A stretch of 64,000 bases of DNA from assembly GCF_014839805.1 (NCBI RefSeq), contig NC_051142.1:992001-1056000 (forward strand), read 5' to 3'. The notes below the pieces were generated by a model that was not told where the DNA came from, did no database searches, and worked only from the letters and a program-made list of their open reading frames with translations. The position numbers and the translations under genes are program-made. Positions 13,201-28,200 of this stretch are shown here, in pieces; within the stretch, counting starts at the first letter, position 1, and each line of letters begins with the position of its first letter. Origin of the DNA: Manduca sexta. Taxonomy: Eukaryota; Arthropoda; Insecta; Lepidoptera; Sphingidae.

Positions 13201-16200
13201 TTGAAAGCTTTAACTTTAATTAAGTCGTACGGATTTCAGAAGGGTATCTGTTGTAAAATAAATTATACTTGTGTAGGTACGTGGCTTGCAATAATATATT
13301 ATAATGGCGAGTGCAGTGGAACACCACACAATACTTTGTAATTCAAGGTGTTGGATGGTGGTTTTACTGTTTATGGGCAGTCGTATCGCTTACTATCAGG
13401 CGAACGGCAAACTCGTCCCATTATTTAAAGCAATAAAAAAATATATATAATTAAAAAATAGACACGATTAAGTAAAGATCTTGAAATGTTAGAAATATTT
13501 TTATAACAAACCAAGACAAACACTAGTAAACCGCGACTTAAACTTAGCAACCTCCCAGCAGCGCAATGACGAGTTGACATATAAACCTATCTTGTATCAC
13601 CTAAAATAATATTCCTGCTCTTCTTGACTAAACTTCACAACGGATTATACAGGATATGTTATCTGTAAACCTGCGTCTGTTTACTCAGTCCTAAGTTGGA
13701 AACATAACACGAACTGAACAGTAATCTAAACGGCGCGGCAATTTGATTTCATTTCGAAACATCAAACTATTTAAGGCGATACCTCAAGGTCCATTTTCAT
13801 ACATTTTGTTTCACCTTTAATCTGGGTAACTAAACAAGTATTGGCAAGTAAAGAATTTAAATTCACGTCTAGTTAGTGATTAGTTCTCGCAGTTGAAGAA
13901 AAACGTAAAAATAATTAATAATCATGGATATTTCGGCCTTTAAAATTTCGTCATATTAAATTTTAAAGGCCGAAATATCCATGATTATTAATTATTTTAC
14001 GTTTTCTTCAACTGCGAGAACTAATCACTAACTAGACGTGAATTTAAATTCTTTACTTGCCAATACTTGTTTACTTACCCAGATTAAAGGTTAAACAAAA
14101 TGTATGAAAATGGACCTTGAGGTATCGCCTTAAGGAATTAGTTTAACTAGTAACTAAACAGGCATAGTTGGTTTGCATGAGACTTCGATTTAATAAGAAA
14201 TGTAAATTTAAGATTCCTGGACCTTTTTAGACGAATAACTATAAAATGTAATCAATTAAGATGTTAGATCTTATAGTAAAGAAAAAAATCATCGGCTATT
14301 CTGAATGCGCTCCGCAGTGAATAAAACCACAAAATAGTACCGCTTGTCGTATTAAGAACTTAACAATACTGACAAATGATCAGAATATAATCATACCTTT
14401 GGGGCATTCCACGTGAAGCGGGCACGAAAAAAAACTCGATGTCTCAGATTTTCGTAATATTTGATTATGTTATACCTGTATATGTCCTCGATCCAGATAC
14501 AAAATATTATTAAAGTATAAAGCCTGGTAAGCGAGTTAAAGGACTTTGAAGTTTTGACTGGCCGGCTGGTATACGCCACTTCGAATCCAATTATCAAGTT
14601 TTTAAATGTTACAATAAAATAAATAAAGCAATGAAATAAATACTTCATTTAATGAGCTTTTGATTGTATTTTTGGAAATTGAAAAATGTTTTTTCTTTGA
14701 AAAAAATGTGTTTGAAAGTTACAAACTTGAATTTCACAAAGTTGGCATATTTATATTTTTTAATTTTTTTCTGAAAATAGCTGCTATTGTATAGATAATC
14801 CTGCGAAGTTTCATAATGGGCTGAGAAGTAGTTTAGGAGCTAGACCGATTACAGTGCCGAAGCGCGGCGGTCGCCAGAAAGAGCGAAGTAGTAAAAACTT
14901 TCAATTAAACTAAATACTTTCGATTAGAGTATTTTATCATGTTTTGCATCGCTCTAACGATTCAATTACATCTGATTATAATATAAAAAAATATATTTAT
15001 ATTACTGACGGTGCACAACAACATTTGAAACTTGGCAAGGATAATCTATATACAATATTGGCTATTTTAGTAGAAAAAAGTTATTATATAAATATGCCAA
15101 CTTTGTGAAATACAAGTTTGAAACATTAAAAAAAATAAATAAATAAAATACTTTATTTATCACGTAGGCGAACAAAGTTGCACTTATGATACGTCAAAAC
15201 AAAGAATAAGAATAATTATTATTTCTAAACAACTATTAAAATCACTTATATAACTATGGAGATTTTAAATTAGGGACAAAGTTTATACAAAAGACTAGGT
15301 ACAAACCGAAGTAACCAGCTCGGGCTGGCAAGTAGGGGAAATAGAAGGGTAACGCGTCGCGATCCTCACCGGCGAGGACATGAGCCCTAACCTAGCTAAC
15401 CTACCAGCCTTTCACTAGCTACCTAAGTGATGACTACCCGAAGAAAAAAGGCAGAAAGAAACTCCGGGCTTTCTTTTTGTCATCAATTGTTCAGTACTTC
15501 TTTTGTATTTTTTTCCAAGTCTTTCTTGTACATAGTCACAATAGTTATATAAGCTAATGCACGCACATCACCGTTACCATGGGATAAGATGAAATCCAAT
15601 CGATTAAACCTGGAGCGGCATAAAATAAAATTAGCGATAGCTAATAAAAGAGAACATAGATTCATACTTAAATAATGGCGTACAGCGTGCATTCGCCTAC
15701 ATTTACAATCATAGTTTTCAATCATGAGAAAAGAAAAAATAGTGATATTGAACAGGCAAACACAACATGATCGCGTGGTCGTCTTTCAAAAATTACATTT
15801 CATAAAGATATGATATGATTATGTCAAATTAGAACTATAGAAATGTCATTATTATAAAAAAAAAAAGCATGTGAGACATGTAACAAAGACATTTTAGGCA
15901 GTTAATTAATTACTAATGTGTGCTAACATGGTGGGTCATTGTGTGCAGGACAAACTTTCCAAACCGTCTTATCATTAAGGTAATCAGATACAGTATAGTA
16001 TCCTTTACACATTAATTCACGCTTAACATAACACTTGAATTTTTGTTCGGTCAAATTGGTAATTTCGAAGGGAAGTTTATTATAGAACTTAATGCTATTA
16101 ACTAAGAAAGATTTATTGGTTTTACAGAGCCTATGATTAGGGACAACCAATTTATTTTTATTTCTGGTATTTAGACTATGCAAGACACTGTTTTTAATAA

Positions 16201-19200
16201 AAGTACTAAGGTTTTACGTACGTACATTATATTCTGAAAAATATATTAAAATATATGTGAATAATAATAATAAATAGTAGTAGTAATAATAAATATGAGT
16301 TTGTGGCATTGATGTTCTAGCCTATATGTATAAGCGGTCGAGTATCGTGATGGCTTTGTTTGATGCGTTATGTAAACTAGCCTGTGTCTCCAGGCGTTTT
16401 AGGTTACCACCGAGACCGTCAAATTGCCCTTCTGCCATGTGAAGTGCCACGAAAATGAAATTCTGCATTTTACCACAATCCTGTTTGAAATATAACAAGT
16501 TAATACAATTAAATCTTTTTAAAATGTTGTTGTGCACCGTCAGTAATATAAATATATTTTTTATATTATAATCAGATGTAATTGAATCGTTAGAGCGATG
16601 CAAGACATGATAAAATACTCTAGTCGAAAGTATTTAGTTTAACCAAATTCTCCCCCACAGCAGAAAGACCTGATGAGAAGGTGTCCCGTCGCAACACAGT
16701 GCGCATGGGCATCAGGGTACTACAAGGGTCCGGGCGGTCGGTGCTCCCCGCCGTCCTGCCGCCGCACTCGCCGCACCACAGCCTCAGTGCGCTGGCACAC
16801 CATAACGTGCTGAGGTATGTATGCTGACTTTAAAATAAATGTTTTTCCGAATCATTTTGATGTGTACGCGAATTTTAGTCATCGAAATAATACAAATTTT
16901 CTGATTTCATCAGCTGTCAGAACTTAGATACTGCAAACACATTTTGCATACCTAGATCGGATCAATAGGGTTTTTTTAGTTATATAATTGAACACCTCGA
17001 TCACATTGGTCAACACCTTGGTCCGCCCCGTGATCATAAAGGCTGCAAAACTTCTAAACATAGGAAGAAATTAAAAAATCCGTGATATAAAACTACTATT
17101 ATATCGATGTTTTGCGGAAATAGAAAGAAGCGGATAAATAAAATATAAATTTCTGAGAGAGTCAGTGGTGTAACTAGGCCAGTAATGAGCTTGATGCGAG
17201 CTTTAAAATTGCGGCTACGTATGACCCAAAACTTAGTCCAGGTGTGGGTATTCCTGCGCCCTCTAGGGTCTGAACTCTTTGCTTGGGCACCGCTAACACC
17301 GACCTAATTATGTTACTGGAGAGAGTTGTAATTTTGTTCGTAGTAAAATATAATTTAGATTCTAATTTAAAACGTTCTTTAAATTATTTTTTACGATACA
17401 CACATTTTTAGCCATTAAGAAATCTTTTAGAAAATATCGCAACCAAATACGAGTGAAAATATATTTTACTATATTTTCACTATTTCCCTTTGGTGTACAC
17501 AAATCTTCGTTACATTTATCCGACAAGGAAACGGTAAGAAAAATTCAACGAAGCAAAATTCCACTCTAAATAAATGTTTGCACTACCACCAGTACTAAAA
17601 TCACAGTTTAAGTTTATATTATGTCTGTATTTTATTTCCTTAGTAAATATTCTCTCCTCGTTTTATTTTTTAAAACGATGCCGAGATAAAGATTTTTTAA
17701 AAAGTGGGAAAAACTTGCAATAACTAGAATACTATGTTTCGTCTTACTATAATTGCAAAGTGTCTAGTGTAGAGACTGCCCAGTTAACCAACGCATGGAG
17801 AAAACTGGAAAATGAATACGTAGTTGGGTGATAACCCAAAATTTTGCTTAAGGTAAAACCCATGATATATTGATTCAACTGTATACCGACCATTTAACTT
17901 AATATCACAATGAAAAATCCGTTGTAATGCCGTGTTGTTCAAAATATTCCAAAATAATTGTGTTTAGTAATGAAAAAATTATGGGTGATCGTGCCTCCGA
18001 AAATCTCATTTACCACAAACACAACCGTGGTACTAACTCTGTCCAATAAATATGCCAACAGCATGGCTACCACTAATAAATACTACTTAAAACTATCGAA
18101 ACTTTATATTTTTCAAACCAATCTTAGCCGCAATTATTATGCTAATAACATACTAATTACTAATTAATTTATTCCGACACCACGCGTTCCACATTCATTG
18201 TTGAGACGTGACGCATTACAAATTCCAAACTCGTTTAGTTTAAAAATAACCGTCTGTCTTTAAGGAAAAGGAAATTACACGTCTGCAAGTAATTTTTAAA
18301 TACCGTCCTTTCCTTGTACAAGAACAGAATAATTTCGTAATTATACTTTACTGTGAAAAAGGACTTAGGTAGAGCCAAGCTGTAGACAATGTCTACTGAA
18401 TAAAATATAGCTATATTTCTGTGGTCTATAGCAGTCCTGGATTTGTAAATAGGCCATATAGGCGGCGGCCTATGGGCGGCGGCCTCTTAGGCGTGGCAGA
18501 TTTCAGAGGACGCGCACTCGAGTTAGTTAATCATTCGTTTCTTTAACTTTAGTGCCTTCCATAATACAAATAAATTGAAAATTATTAAGTATTTTAGAAA
18601 CCTACATACATTCATACATAAACCTACCAACATGAGGCGGAGGAAAAGAAGTGGCCTACACTCATAAAACATAGAAATCCGGCACTGGTCTATAGTATAG
18701 AAGGGTCGGCTCAACCGTTATTACATAAAGATTCTAATCGATAATGTTTTAACACAGTTGTTGCTTGATATGTTTTTTTTTTGTAAATTTCCACAACTAA
18801 ATTAAATGTTAACCTAATTAATAAGCTCATAGGATAAGAAATAACTCATATAGAAGCAGATAATTCATTTACTATAACATGAAAACGTACTCAAATATAA
18901 AAACTGTCTTTACTTTTCTTTTTACCCTAAGCCAGGGAGAGCCATTCCAGCCCATCGCTCAATTTCAACTGTAGAAAGTGCTTTACTGTGTCATACGAAT
19001 GGCCTGAATCGGTCATCTAAAAACTCTAGATCATAGCAGAAACTAGGTGAAACTGGTAATTTTTTTTATACGGTACGAAGTAGCACAAACCACGTAATGG
19101 TAAGCAGAGTGGTGTCCTGATAAAATGTTGACTCACGAGTGGTAATTACTCCTCGCCAGTCGTTACAATTATGCCGGCCTGTTTAAACCAGATATACACA

Positions 19201-22200
19201 GGCTAATTCAGGACTGCCTCGGTGGCGTAGTTGTATTGCGTGCCCGGTACAATAGCGCTCTGAGGTCCTGGGTTCGAATCCCGGGTCGGGTAAAGTGATA
19301 TTTGGGTTTTTCTGCTCAGTATCAGCCCGGAGTCTGGAATTTGTGCCCGATATGGCGATAGGCTCGCCCCCTATCACATCATGGGGCGAAACATACTTGG
19401 CGAAAAGTGGGTGCCCTAGTTGCGCCTCTGCATACCCCTTCGGGGATAAATGCGTGATGTTATGTATGTATGTATATAATTCAGGAACGGGTCACTTACG
19501 TGAGCGGCTATGGCGAATCTTAACATCTCATGTATGGTATCCTTATGCTAGTGGATACAATTAAAATTCTAGTAGCCACTGTTGTTCCGATTCGACATAC
19601 TATAAGCCTGTGTAATTACTGGGCATTATGAGACGTCACATCTTATGTCTCAGGATGACTCGCGCAGTGCACGGCCACGCAGTGCTTTGTAATTCAAAGT
19701 ACGAATAGTGAATGTTATTACTGTTAAGAGCGAATAACTATATCAGGCGAATGGCTTGATCGTTCCATCATTTGTGCAAAAAAAACCTAATCGACAGATT
19801 GTATCTATCCTTAAAATCAATTATTTCACATTCCATACCACATTGCTTCACGGAATGAACATAATGAGTAATATATTTTTTAATTTAACATTTCGCTTAG
19901 CAGCAGATTATCGACAGATTTCATTTGACGTAATCCGACGGTGCTTACTAAAGCATAAACAATTCAAATCATTATACTTCACTGGACGCGCGTAGGCAAC
20001 GTCCTATTAAAGAACGATTAGCGACTGTATCCCGTATGTAAAAACCTACTTTATACTACTTTGAATTTAGGGTAAAATTAGACTGCGTTAGTAAAGCCTA
20101 CAGAAAAAATGGCATGCTAAAATTGCCTTATAAGGCCAAATTTACAATTCTATTACTTCTTCTACAAAAAATCAATTTTTATTTCAATATGTTTACACGT
20201 GAATTCTACTAGGTACACCTTTTTTTGTAGAAACCAATCACTACCTTGCTTGAATTGCGTTTTACTCACAACAAAAGAGTTCTAACGTTTTGTTCAATAC
20301 AGATATGCCTGAAATATTTTTTTAGCGTTGTTTTTCACCGTCCGTTCTGAATAGGATAGAACAAATAGTTTAATTTTCAGCTAACGGTTGGTGAAATTTC
20401 AATTAAGTTTTGAAAGGTTTTGTAATATAACTATATATACATGTGAACCTACCTAGCTACCCTTGTGAAACTAAAGCACAAATTTAAATGCGAAAGTTTG
20501 GATGTTTGTTACTCAATCACACCAGAACAGCTGATCGGAATTGGATTAAATTTGGTACAGAGATAAAATATAGCCTGGAATAGCACATAGACTACTTCTT
20601 TGTCTTGGGAAAATATAAAGCTGCAATTTTATCCCGGAAAAACTTTCTCACGCGGACAGAATTAATTTGATAAAGTCATGAAAGTTAAGAAAAAGGTCTC
20701 ACAGTATAAATATTGTACGAAGCAAACTGGATGAAGCTTCGTACGAAAAAGTATTATTAAATGAAGTACACCCGAGATGCTAACAAATATTTTCTGCCGG
20801 TGATAACCTAAAGATTTTTAGAGGATTCTTTCTTCTTAGGCTGAGTCTGTTTACTTTTAGTGTAGCGGATAATATTACTAAAATATACTCGGGCTTTTTT
20901 GTTTTTTTTTTTTAATCGTGGTTATGGTTTCCATATTTGGCGTGAGTAACACCTACGAATTATTTAATAAGTAACGACAAGTCCCATTTACATTACAGAC
21001 TTTTGTACTGCACGTAACCTCGTTTACTAGTAGCTCATAATTTACTGCTCAAATCAGACTATTTGGGTCAATCGTATCCCGCAGGTCTAAGACTCGTAAA
21101 TAGACGATTACCGCGCCGCTATTTTAAACTGTTCGCGCATAACACCATCAAATATTGTTTAGTCGTTGATGTTCTGTAATTTGAATGCCGGCCTCACGTT
21201 GCGCGTTAAAATTCATTTCGGCGTATACATGATTATGCATTATACATCGACTTAGGATTTACTTTGATGTCGGGGTAGTGAATGGATACATTTATTTTTC
21301 AGTACGCACATTATTTATTAAGCTTCGATGTACTTAATGCATTAAGAATGTGAGCATCTCAAAAATAAAATAGTTGAGAATTTTTGGCATCTGAATTTAC
21401 TTCATTCATTATTTATCACTATAAATGAGGATAGCCTGTTTTGTTTTATATAATTAATAATAATAATATCAGCTTTGTATTATGTACTGTCCCACTGCTG
21501 GGCACGGACCTCCTCTACTACTGAGAGGTATTAGGCCTTAAATGACCACGCTGGCCTAGTAAAGATTGCCAAACTTCACATACTGCCGATCCTGTTCCTA
21601 CAATTAGTTAAATCGGAACCCAAAGGACCGACTGTCAGATTTCATCGGACTGTCCGGTCTAATTCTGCGTAGACTAACAGCTAAAAAATATTTATAATTG
21701 TAAAACGAAGGTAGATCTTGTAGCTTTGACTTTATGGACGCTCAACACCTCATTGACCCAGTGACCATGAAGGCTGCAGTCATCGAAACGCCGAGAAAAT
21801 ATTATAAATAAAACCGCGATAACTTCCGAAAAATAGTTTTACTTCAATGTCTAACATTCGCGTAAACATAAGAAATCATTATGTAAAACATTTATATCTA
21901 TAATTCACGGCGGATTTCAAAACTGATTATCAAAAATGATAACATTAACCCACGATAAATCTTGAGATACAAAAATTCTCGCATAGTTTCAACCTTAAAT
22001 ATTTATACTATTCGCGAATTAACAGTTTAATTCTCATGTTAAAAACTGTTTGCAAACAGTACCAGCTGTATGTAATAAACTACTTGTTGGTGTTCGACGT
22101 GAGCCAGCCGCTCGTAAAGCCATAAGCGATTTTGCACCATAGAACTCGTGGCCATGACCCTAGTCATAGGCTTATTTAACACCATGTCTATTTTTACGGT

Positions 22201-25200
22201 CACTAATATTATATACTAGTTGCTGCTCGCGACTTCGCCCGAGTGAAAATCATTTTCCGACAAAAAAAAACCTGAATGTCTACTAATCCATGGGGTGATC
22301 TATACGCCATGGATTATTATGGATGTGAAGGAAAACATCGTGAGGAAACCTGCATACCTGAGAAATTCTCTATAGGAATTTCCGAGGGTGTGTGAAGTCT
22401 ACCAACCCTCACTAGGCCAGCGTGGTGGACTAAGGCCTAATCCCTCTCAGTAGTAGAGGAGGCCCGTGCTCAGCAGTGGGCAAGTATATAATACAGAGCT
22501 GATATTATTATTATTTTTATTATAACAGTAAACTATTATCCCTAAGTGGACTTGTTGTTCTAATAAGGCAAACGGAGCCGTGAGCTTCAGCTCCTTTTAG
22601 AATCGTAAAGAATACAATTTACTCTATAAGCAACAGAATCGTGTAAAGTCAATCTTAAACTATTAAATAGCATTATATTAATCGGGTTTTAAATAGGCCG
22701 GCATAATTGTGTCGACTAGCGACAGATTATCTCGTCAGTCGATATTCTATCTAGAGAGATAATTACCCCTTGGCAGTCCGCACAATTATGCCGGCTTGAT
22801 GGAACAGGATATGCACAGCCTGATCCCGGAACGAGACACACTTACGTGGGCCACTATGGCGGGTTGTAACACCTTGTGTAAGGTGGTCGCTATGCGGGTG
22901 GATATAAAATATATCCTACCACCAGCAAGATTAAATTTATTGGCCAAGCTCTCGATAATTTTATATTAATCCGCCGTTTGATGACGTAATGCGAAAGTTG
23001 TCTGTCACACAGTTGGAATGGAATAACTCATAAAAGCGTATTCATAACTTCATTCATTAATGCAATGTGCAAATGATGAATGTTCTCAGACAATTCTAAT
23101 GAACAAGCGGTCATTGTTCTTGTCTTGGTGTGACGTTAAATGACAATTGGAGAAAGAATACACAATGAAACTATAATGTACAACCTTGTAATACCCATTT
23201 AATAAAAGCACAAGGTGTTTTTTTATTTTTAAATTATTTATTTCTAGAGTCGCCATTTTCGACCGCGATATTTAAAACGTAAAATAGCACTCTCACGAAA
23301 TTGGAAGCATTACTTGCTTCTAGGTTAATGGGTTTCAACCATAAAACGCTGCGAAGGTAAGCAACTCTAATGAGTTACTGCTAATGCTATTCTATGATAA
23401 CACTGTACTGGCGCTAAATAAATGTTTCATAAATACTTTCATTGAAATTCCAGGAGAAGTTTATCTCCGGCAGATACAAACATACATTTAGTAGCCGGTT
23501 ATATGACTCAGACATATAAACAACTAAAATTATAACTGGTATAAGTTAAAATATTTAAAAATTCTTCAGATCTCGTTATGAGCGATAAAACCGCATATTG
23601 TAGTTTTACTTTATTTCTTTTTCATTTTGTTATAAAGACTTGTCTATATTTATATACATTTATAGACGAACAACACACATGGAATAAAACGAATATTTTA
23701 TCTATTAATTAAACTGCAATACTCGACTTGGCACGTAAAATTGATTTGCTGAAACAGTTCTATGCAAATTAATGCGAGTGTAACACAATATTCGCTATAC
23801 TCGCAAACCAGGAAATAATATTTCCCGTTCCGAAGTAGAGTTTGCGAACAGTTTAATGCACAAACGGGGCTCATGTGCCGTAATTAATGGAGCGGATGCT
23901 TCGCCATCCAAATTGATAATCAATATCTCTTGAAAATAGGAAGCTATTGAGAGTCGGTGAAAAATGATTTTTATTTACATAAACTGACTATGATTGAATT
24001 TTTTTGAACGATGTCTTTGGTATTGAAATCTTTTGAGATTTTATGGAATTTATTGATGTAAAGTGAAACTTTTTATTGCTTAGTTTTCATAATTTGTGGT
24101 CGGCACACAAGTCCAATAAAATCTCAACTATGCGAGCTAAACTTAACTCTGGTTGGCATAAAATTATATGTCATCTAATATATTTTTTCGTTCATTCGTA
24201 TCTCTATCGTATTCATTCATCATTCACTAAATTATATTCAAATCGAAACGTAAAAATAACATCCAAAGTCCCCTCAACAGTGCATTAAAGAAAATATTTA
24301 CGGAAATATACCTATTTTTAATCTGACAATTCAATTTTACGTTGTTTGAGTAGGATCCAAGGCTCCGGTGATTAATTTTGACAACGACTACGTCCTAAAC
24401 CAACAGTAGAAGCGAAGTATATTTGATCTTTTGCTAAGAATAAACAGAGTAGCGTGTGGTCACTAACAAAACTTGACGTTAAAGTTCATATTCAACGTTT
24501 CGAAAATATTCTATTTTTAAAAAATATAAAATTAGAAAATGACTAAAGATATTCGGCGCAATTTTTTTTTAATTGAAGTTATTTTTTATTTACTTTTTCC
24601 ACTGAGCAAGCAATGGACGTGAATCATTTTAAATTTATAATATTAATCGTACTGTGATATCAGGCTAAGATATTGTCTAAGAAAATATACATATTCCGAA
24701 AACATAATACAATATATTATTAATATAATTTTCAATTTTATCACAAGTCAACACTGGCACTCAACATTTTCATTCAATCGGAACCTTCAAGCCGACGGAA
24801 TCGCCAACAAAGTTTAACATTTGAAAATAACTTTCCGACTCGATTCGTGACTGACTCATCTCTTTGACATTCTATATAATAACAACAAAAGCATTCTGTA
24901 ATGACGAGAGTTCCAATAAATATAAGTATTTATATATCAACGACTTTGTTCGCAGATTGAAAAGCAAAGCCAAGATGGAGTCAGACGAAATTTGTCGAAC
25001 AAAAAGGGACGAAATAGGTAAGTAGGTTATATTAAGTATGTTTATTACCAAGTTTCAGTTTCATAGATACAACAACATACTTTATTTATTCCTGTATACC
25101 ACGGTTGCCATTGGTATACCATTTGTTTGGGTTAGATTTTGAGAAAAATAAAATCTAACCCAAACAAATATATCATTTAAAATAAGGCTTCGGTGTGAAA

Positions 25201-28200
25201 CTATCGCCCACCGAATACCTACAAAGATATACGCAGTAAGATGCCATGTAGTTTTTTCTAGAACATTAGTGATTGCTCTATATGTGCAACATCTAATCAT
25301 AGATGTTTTTAATTTGACGATATTCGCAAACTACTTAAAATTTCGTGGCTTTGTTATTTTTGACATAGTTATAGGTGTATATTATGAAATACATTTAAAA
25401 ACAACTTAATTTGGAAAATAACAAAATACAAATCAGATATCAAATTAAAGTTTTCGAGTAAAACCAGTCGCTATTTCCAGAAAACTCGCCAGAACCGCAA
25501 GCGCCCCGCGCGACCGTCGAGAAGCCATTCCTACTGTCTGATGGCAGGTGAGTTCAGTGTAAAGCTTTTATAATACCCTCATTATGTGAACGCAAAATAG
25601 CTATTTCTGTGTTTAGTCGAGGATCTTTGCTTATAGAAGGTTATTGATAAAACGGTTTTTCGCAAACGAAATCATAGTAGTGTAAATGTTGTTACTAGAA
25701 TCAATACATGGGCTATGGAATCTAAAACGAAGTTGGTAACCTTATTTAGGTACGTAAAGTTGTACTATAGATTCTAGATGCGTTGATAAATCTTAATCCT
25801 CACGTTTCCAAAGAAAGTTGCTAACTCAGAAGTGTAGTGTACAACTGAAGACTTTCTAGTTCTGAAATCAAATTCTATAGGTTAGTTCTTCTAGGTCTAG
25901 GTTAGAAAATTAGGCTCCGCGCAGTCTCTTTCAACCTATTATACTATTATAAAACAGATAGTTAACGAAGATACTGTAGTTTTTAGTGTTTTTCTGCAAT
26001 AACTTTAGTCTACGCAACATCTAAACTGCAAATTAATACACTTTTTTGAAAAAAGAAAATCATACGTAAGAAATCATAAATCATCATCATCATCATTAAA
26101 GTAAATAAATATTTGAAATAGAATTTTGTTTTTGTGTTAAGCGAAGTAAGTAGATAATTTGCAGCGATGGATGTCACGCGACGAATTTATTTTGTCGGAA
26201 CGAATTTAGCAAGCTTTACGAGTTTCGGAGTATCTCCTGCGATTCTCTGATTTATTACTTAATACTTTAGAACTCCTTCTTTACACCAATGTACTATTGG
26301 TGTAAAGAAATTAAAGTTTGGATACGAAATTCTGATATTCAATCGCATAATAAGTTAATTGATTTGCGTTGTTTCTTATTTGTTCTAGAGGTTTTCGGCT
26401 TGTATCGCAGGTTATACGTACATTTCCCACCAATACTTGTAGAAAATTAAGTTACATAACTTTACTTAAGCTATTAAGAAAAGCTTACGATAAATTTAGT
26501 CATAATTTGAGAATAATTCTCTCCCTAACTAAAGAATCTTCTACGCCAGCAGAAATATTTCAAACTTAACTTACCAAGTTTACGACCTTGCCAAATTTCA
26601 TGATAACGTAAAACGTTTCGTGAAGTGCTGACGTATTTGTGGCATTTTACAAAGTAGTCTACTGTTGTTATGACGACATGCGACGTTTGGCCTGACCTAC
26701 GAATAGTTAGGTTAGGTCATGGTCAATCGATTGTTTCTTGCTAACATGCGGTCAGCAAAATGTGTTTATTATTAACTTCTAAATGTATTTACACCCGCAA
26801 CACTGAAAAATTGTATTTGATGTTTGACATTTCAAACTGTGCGGAGAGAAGTTTAAAATCATTGTCTTTGGAAAATGATTATTATTAGTTACATTAATAG
26901 AATGTGACTCTTGCATATGGTCAGCTTACATTCATTTATATACCGAGTAGTATTTACTCAGAAGTTCTGAAACAGGCCCTTAATTTTTTTATTTGATGTT
27001 AGAAAAGTCATTGTCTTTGGAAAATGATTATTATTAGTTACATCGATAGAATGTGACTTGTATTTGGTCAGCTTACATAAATTTATATGCCGAGGAGCAT
27101 TTACTCAGAATTTGGGAAATAGGCCTTTTATTTTTTTTATTTCATGTTAACACACGGCTAGTTAGGGCTGTCAAGAATGATCAATAAAGGTATAATTAAT
27201 TACTTTCTCGACACCTACCATCACCCTCGCTAGAAACCTACAACCCGTCAAAGGATTAAAATAAAGTGAATTTCAGAGTGGAGCTCGAGGCGTGGTTGGA
27301 CAAGGCCGCTTACTCGCACGGCGAATCGATCAAAGTGAGCGTCGTGATCGCTAATCACTCTTCCAAAACCGTGCGTCGGATTAAGGTATGCATTGATTCT
27401 ACTATATTATTATAGGTAATCAGGAGGGTCCTATTCATCTACGGGGTGTATCCGTATTTTTGCAATTACGGGCGTTCAGATCTATATGGGATTTTTTAAT
27501 CTTTCATATGCCCTTGTAGACGGAATAGGACCTTCTGACTATATATAGCTAAACGGTGAAGGAAAATATGAATCAATTTAGGCAATTGAGAGGAGTAAAT
27601 ATTAAAGCTGTAATCATATTAATGAGGGTAGTTCCAAAAGACTTTTGATTAATGGAAGAATCTGATTAATAAGATCCTAAATTTTATGATTGCCTCGTCA
27701 GTTTGATTTTAACACGATTTGGGCTCGGGTTCCATCCTACAGATGGGGTAATAGTATAATTAAGGGGAGATAAATAGTACAATTATTAAAAAAATATTAA
27801 ATACCTAAACCATTTCGCCTTTTCAAAACAAAAATGTAATTTAAAATCGATAATTTTAAAAAGTAAATATACTACTGACTTACTTTTTAATTTTTCATTC
27901 GTATACGATATAAAATTATTCAATACTTAAACCATTACACGTTTTCTTTTAAAAATAATGTTAATAATATACAAAATGACTAGGTTTCATTTATAACGTA
28001 AACAGCGAACTCGTTATGTAAATATTTTGACTGACAGTTTATTAACTCTGGATTTAACGTATTTCGTGAGCACGTATTATTTCTAACGTACGAAATTTGT
28101 TTGATCGCGGGTAATAAATTAATACAAAATAATTTGCATTAGTCCAAATTGAACGTAAATGTGAAGTTAATATGTGAATTGAAATGAATAGGTCATAATT

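Noticed and set aside
16322..16603. 93-codon minus-strand frame next to the LINE fragment
   Set aside because: It falls in the TTAA element and its inverted repeat. It does not match the part of reverse transcriptase expected there.
19214..19290. tRNA gene (A- and B-box, GGTTCGAATCC)
   Set aside because: It is the head of a SINE with a body, tail and target duplication, and no complete cloverleaf is evident.
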